Part shown: positions 63,987 through 64,000 of the stretch, piece by piece
How positions within the stretch are numbered: position 1 is the stretch's first letter
How the letters are laid out: every line of letters starts with the position of its first letter
Origin: Auanema rhodensis
Lineage: Eukaryota > Nematoda > Chromadorea > Rhabditida > Rhabditidae
NCBI GenBank assembly: GCA_964057225.1
Contig: CAXKVF010000076.1
Span: 248,001-312,000, forward strand
DNA length: 64,000 nt
Direction: 5' to 3'
Program-made: the position numbers and the translations under genes
The notes under the pieces: generated by a model
Databases searched by the model: none
What the model was told of the DNA's origin: nothing
What the model saw: only the letters and a program-made list of their open reading frames with translations

Positions 63987-64000
63987 TCACGTAAATTTCA
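63987..64000 (+). repeat. Partial monomer cut by the window end
   Basis: The first 14 bases of the next monomer (TCACGTAAATTTCA) show that the array continues beyond the window. Confidence 0.95.

Larger units (their letters stand above)
1..64000 (+). repeat. 176-bp satellite DNA array, 364 monomers head-to-tail
   Basis: The TCACGTAAAT landmark recurs every 176 bp from position 1 to 63987, always in the same orientation. Register arithmetic closes exactly: 308 periods to 54205 (less four single-base deletions), two starts across a 278-bp interval, then 54 periods to 63987. The consensus has 57 G+C in 176 bp (32%). Monomers usually differ by a few substitutions at recurrent sites. No unique DNA, mobile element, telomere-type repeat or credible gene interrupts the array. 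Unit length near a nucleosome repeat, high A+T content and HOR structure are typical of centromeric or pericentromeric satellites of plants and animals, so that role is inferred. A subtelomeric knob or other heterochromatic block is the alternative. Because 176 is not a multiple of 3, reading frame rotates between monomers, so a repeat protein is excluded. Confidence 0.97.

Noticed and set aside
1-64000. CRISPR array
   Set aside because: There are no unique spacers. The entire 176-bp unit is repeated, far longer than a CRISPR repeat-spacer unit, and no cas-like genes are present.
1-64000. Known satellites: human alpha satellite, Arabidopsis CEN180, yeast point centromere
   Set aside because: The period and sequence do not correspond to the alpha or CEN180 monomers as I know them, and there is no exact CENP-B box. 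CDEI-like sites occur without CDEII/CDEIII organisation and in hundreds of copies.
1-64000. Telomeric or rDNA repeat content
   Set aside because: No tandem TTAGGG or TTTAGGG-type runs and no rRNA-like or tRNA-like segments were seen.
1-64000. LTR, transposon or retroelement insertions
   Set aside because: The monomer register closes to the base over the entire window, leaving no room for an insertion.

Overview
The whole 64-kb window is one uninterrupted eukaryotic satellite DNA array. It is built head-to-tail on one strand from a 176-bp, about 68% A+T monomer, and no gene, transposon, tRNA, rRNA or unique sequence interrupts it. In the phase used here (phase 1 = the t of TCACGTAAAT at position 1) I count 364 monomer starts plus 14 bases of a 365th. 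The spacing is exact: only four 1-bp deletions and one 74-bp deletion break the 176-bp register. Monomers are nearly identical and usually differ by a handful of bases. Period, A+T content, purity and length fit centromeric or pericentromeric heterochromatin, or less likely a subtelomeric knob, of a plant or animal chromosome. I do not recognise the family and cannot name the organism. It is not alpha satellite (171 bp) or Arabidopsis CEN180 as I know them. Neither array edge is in the window.

The information lies in a small set of diagnostic sites: phases 32/34 (CAC, AAC or AAG), 72, 76/78, 90 (G/A), 106 (T/C), 123, 131, 134, 146/147, 151, 157 and 175. Read as a string of variants, they reveal an irregular, nested higher-order-repeat (HOR) structure. 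Region by region: 1-12 kb has a 12-monomer block recurring at 12.1-14.3 kb, an 8-monomer pair and a perfect tandem 7-mer that carries a 175-bp monomer. 12-24 kb has a tandem 11-mer and 6-mer expansions. 24-33.8 kb repeats blocks from 3 kb and 15.7 kb plus local 6-mers. 33.8-50.5 kb is the most regular part, with a 16-monomer block at 23-monomer spacing, seven copies of a 1056-bp 6-mer, and a 20-monomer (3.52-kb) HOR. 51-64 kb has a different, more varied allele set, the only truncated monomer and alternating dimers, and looks like a separately evolving domain.

Each monomer also carries three TCACGT elements 32-33 bp apart, two of them perfect CACGTG palindromes (one matching the yeast CDEI consensus RTCACRTG), a short CATGGT/ACCATG dyad and a CENP-B-box-like segment matching 7 of 9 core positions. 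These are candidate protein-binding sites, not demonstrated ones. The only ORF of any length (60 codons, minus strand, 54012-54194) exists because one substitution removes a stop codon present in the ordinary monomer, and it is not a gene.
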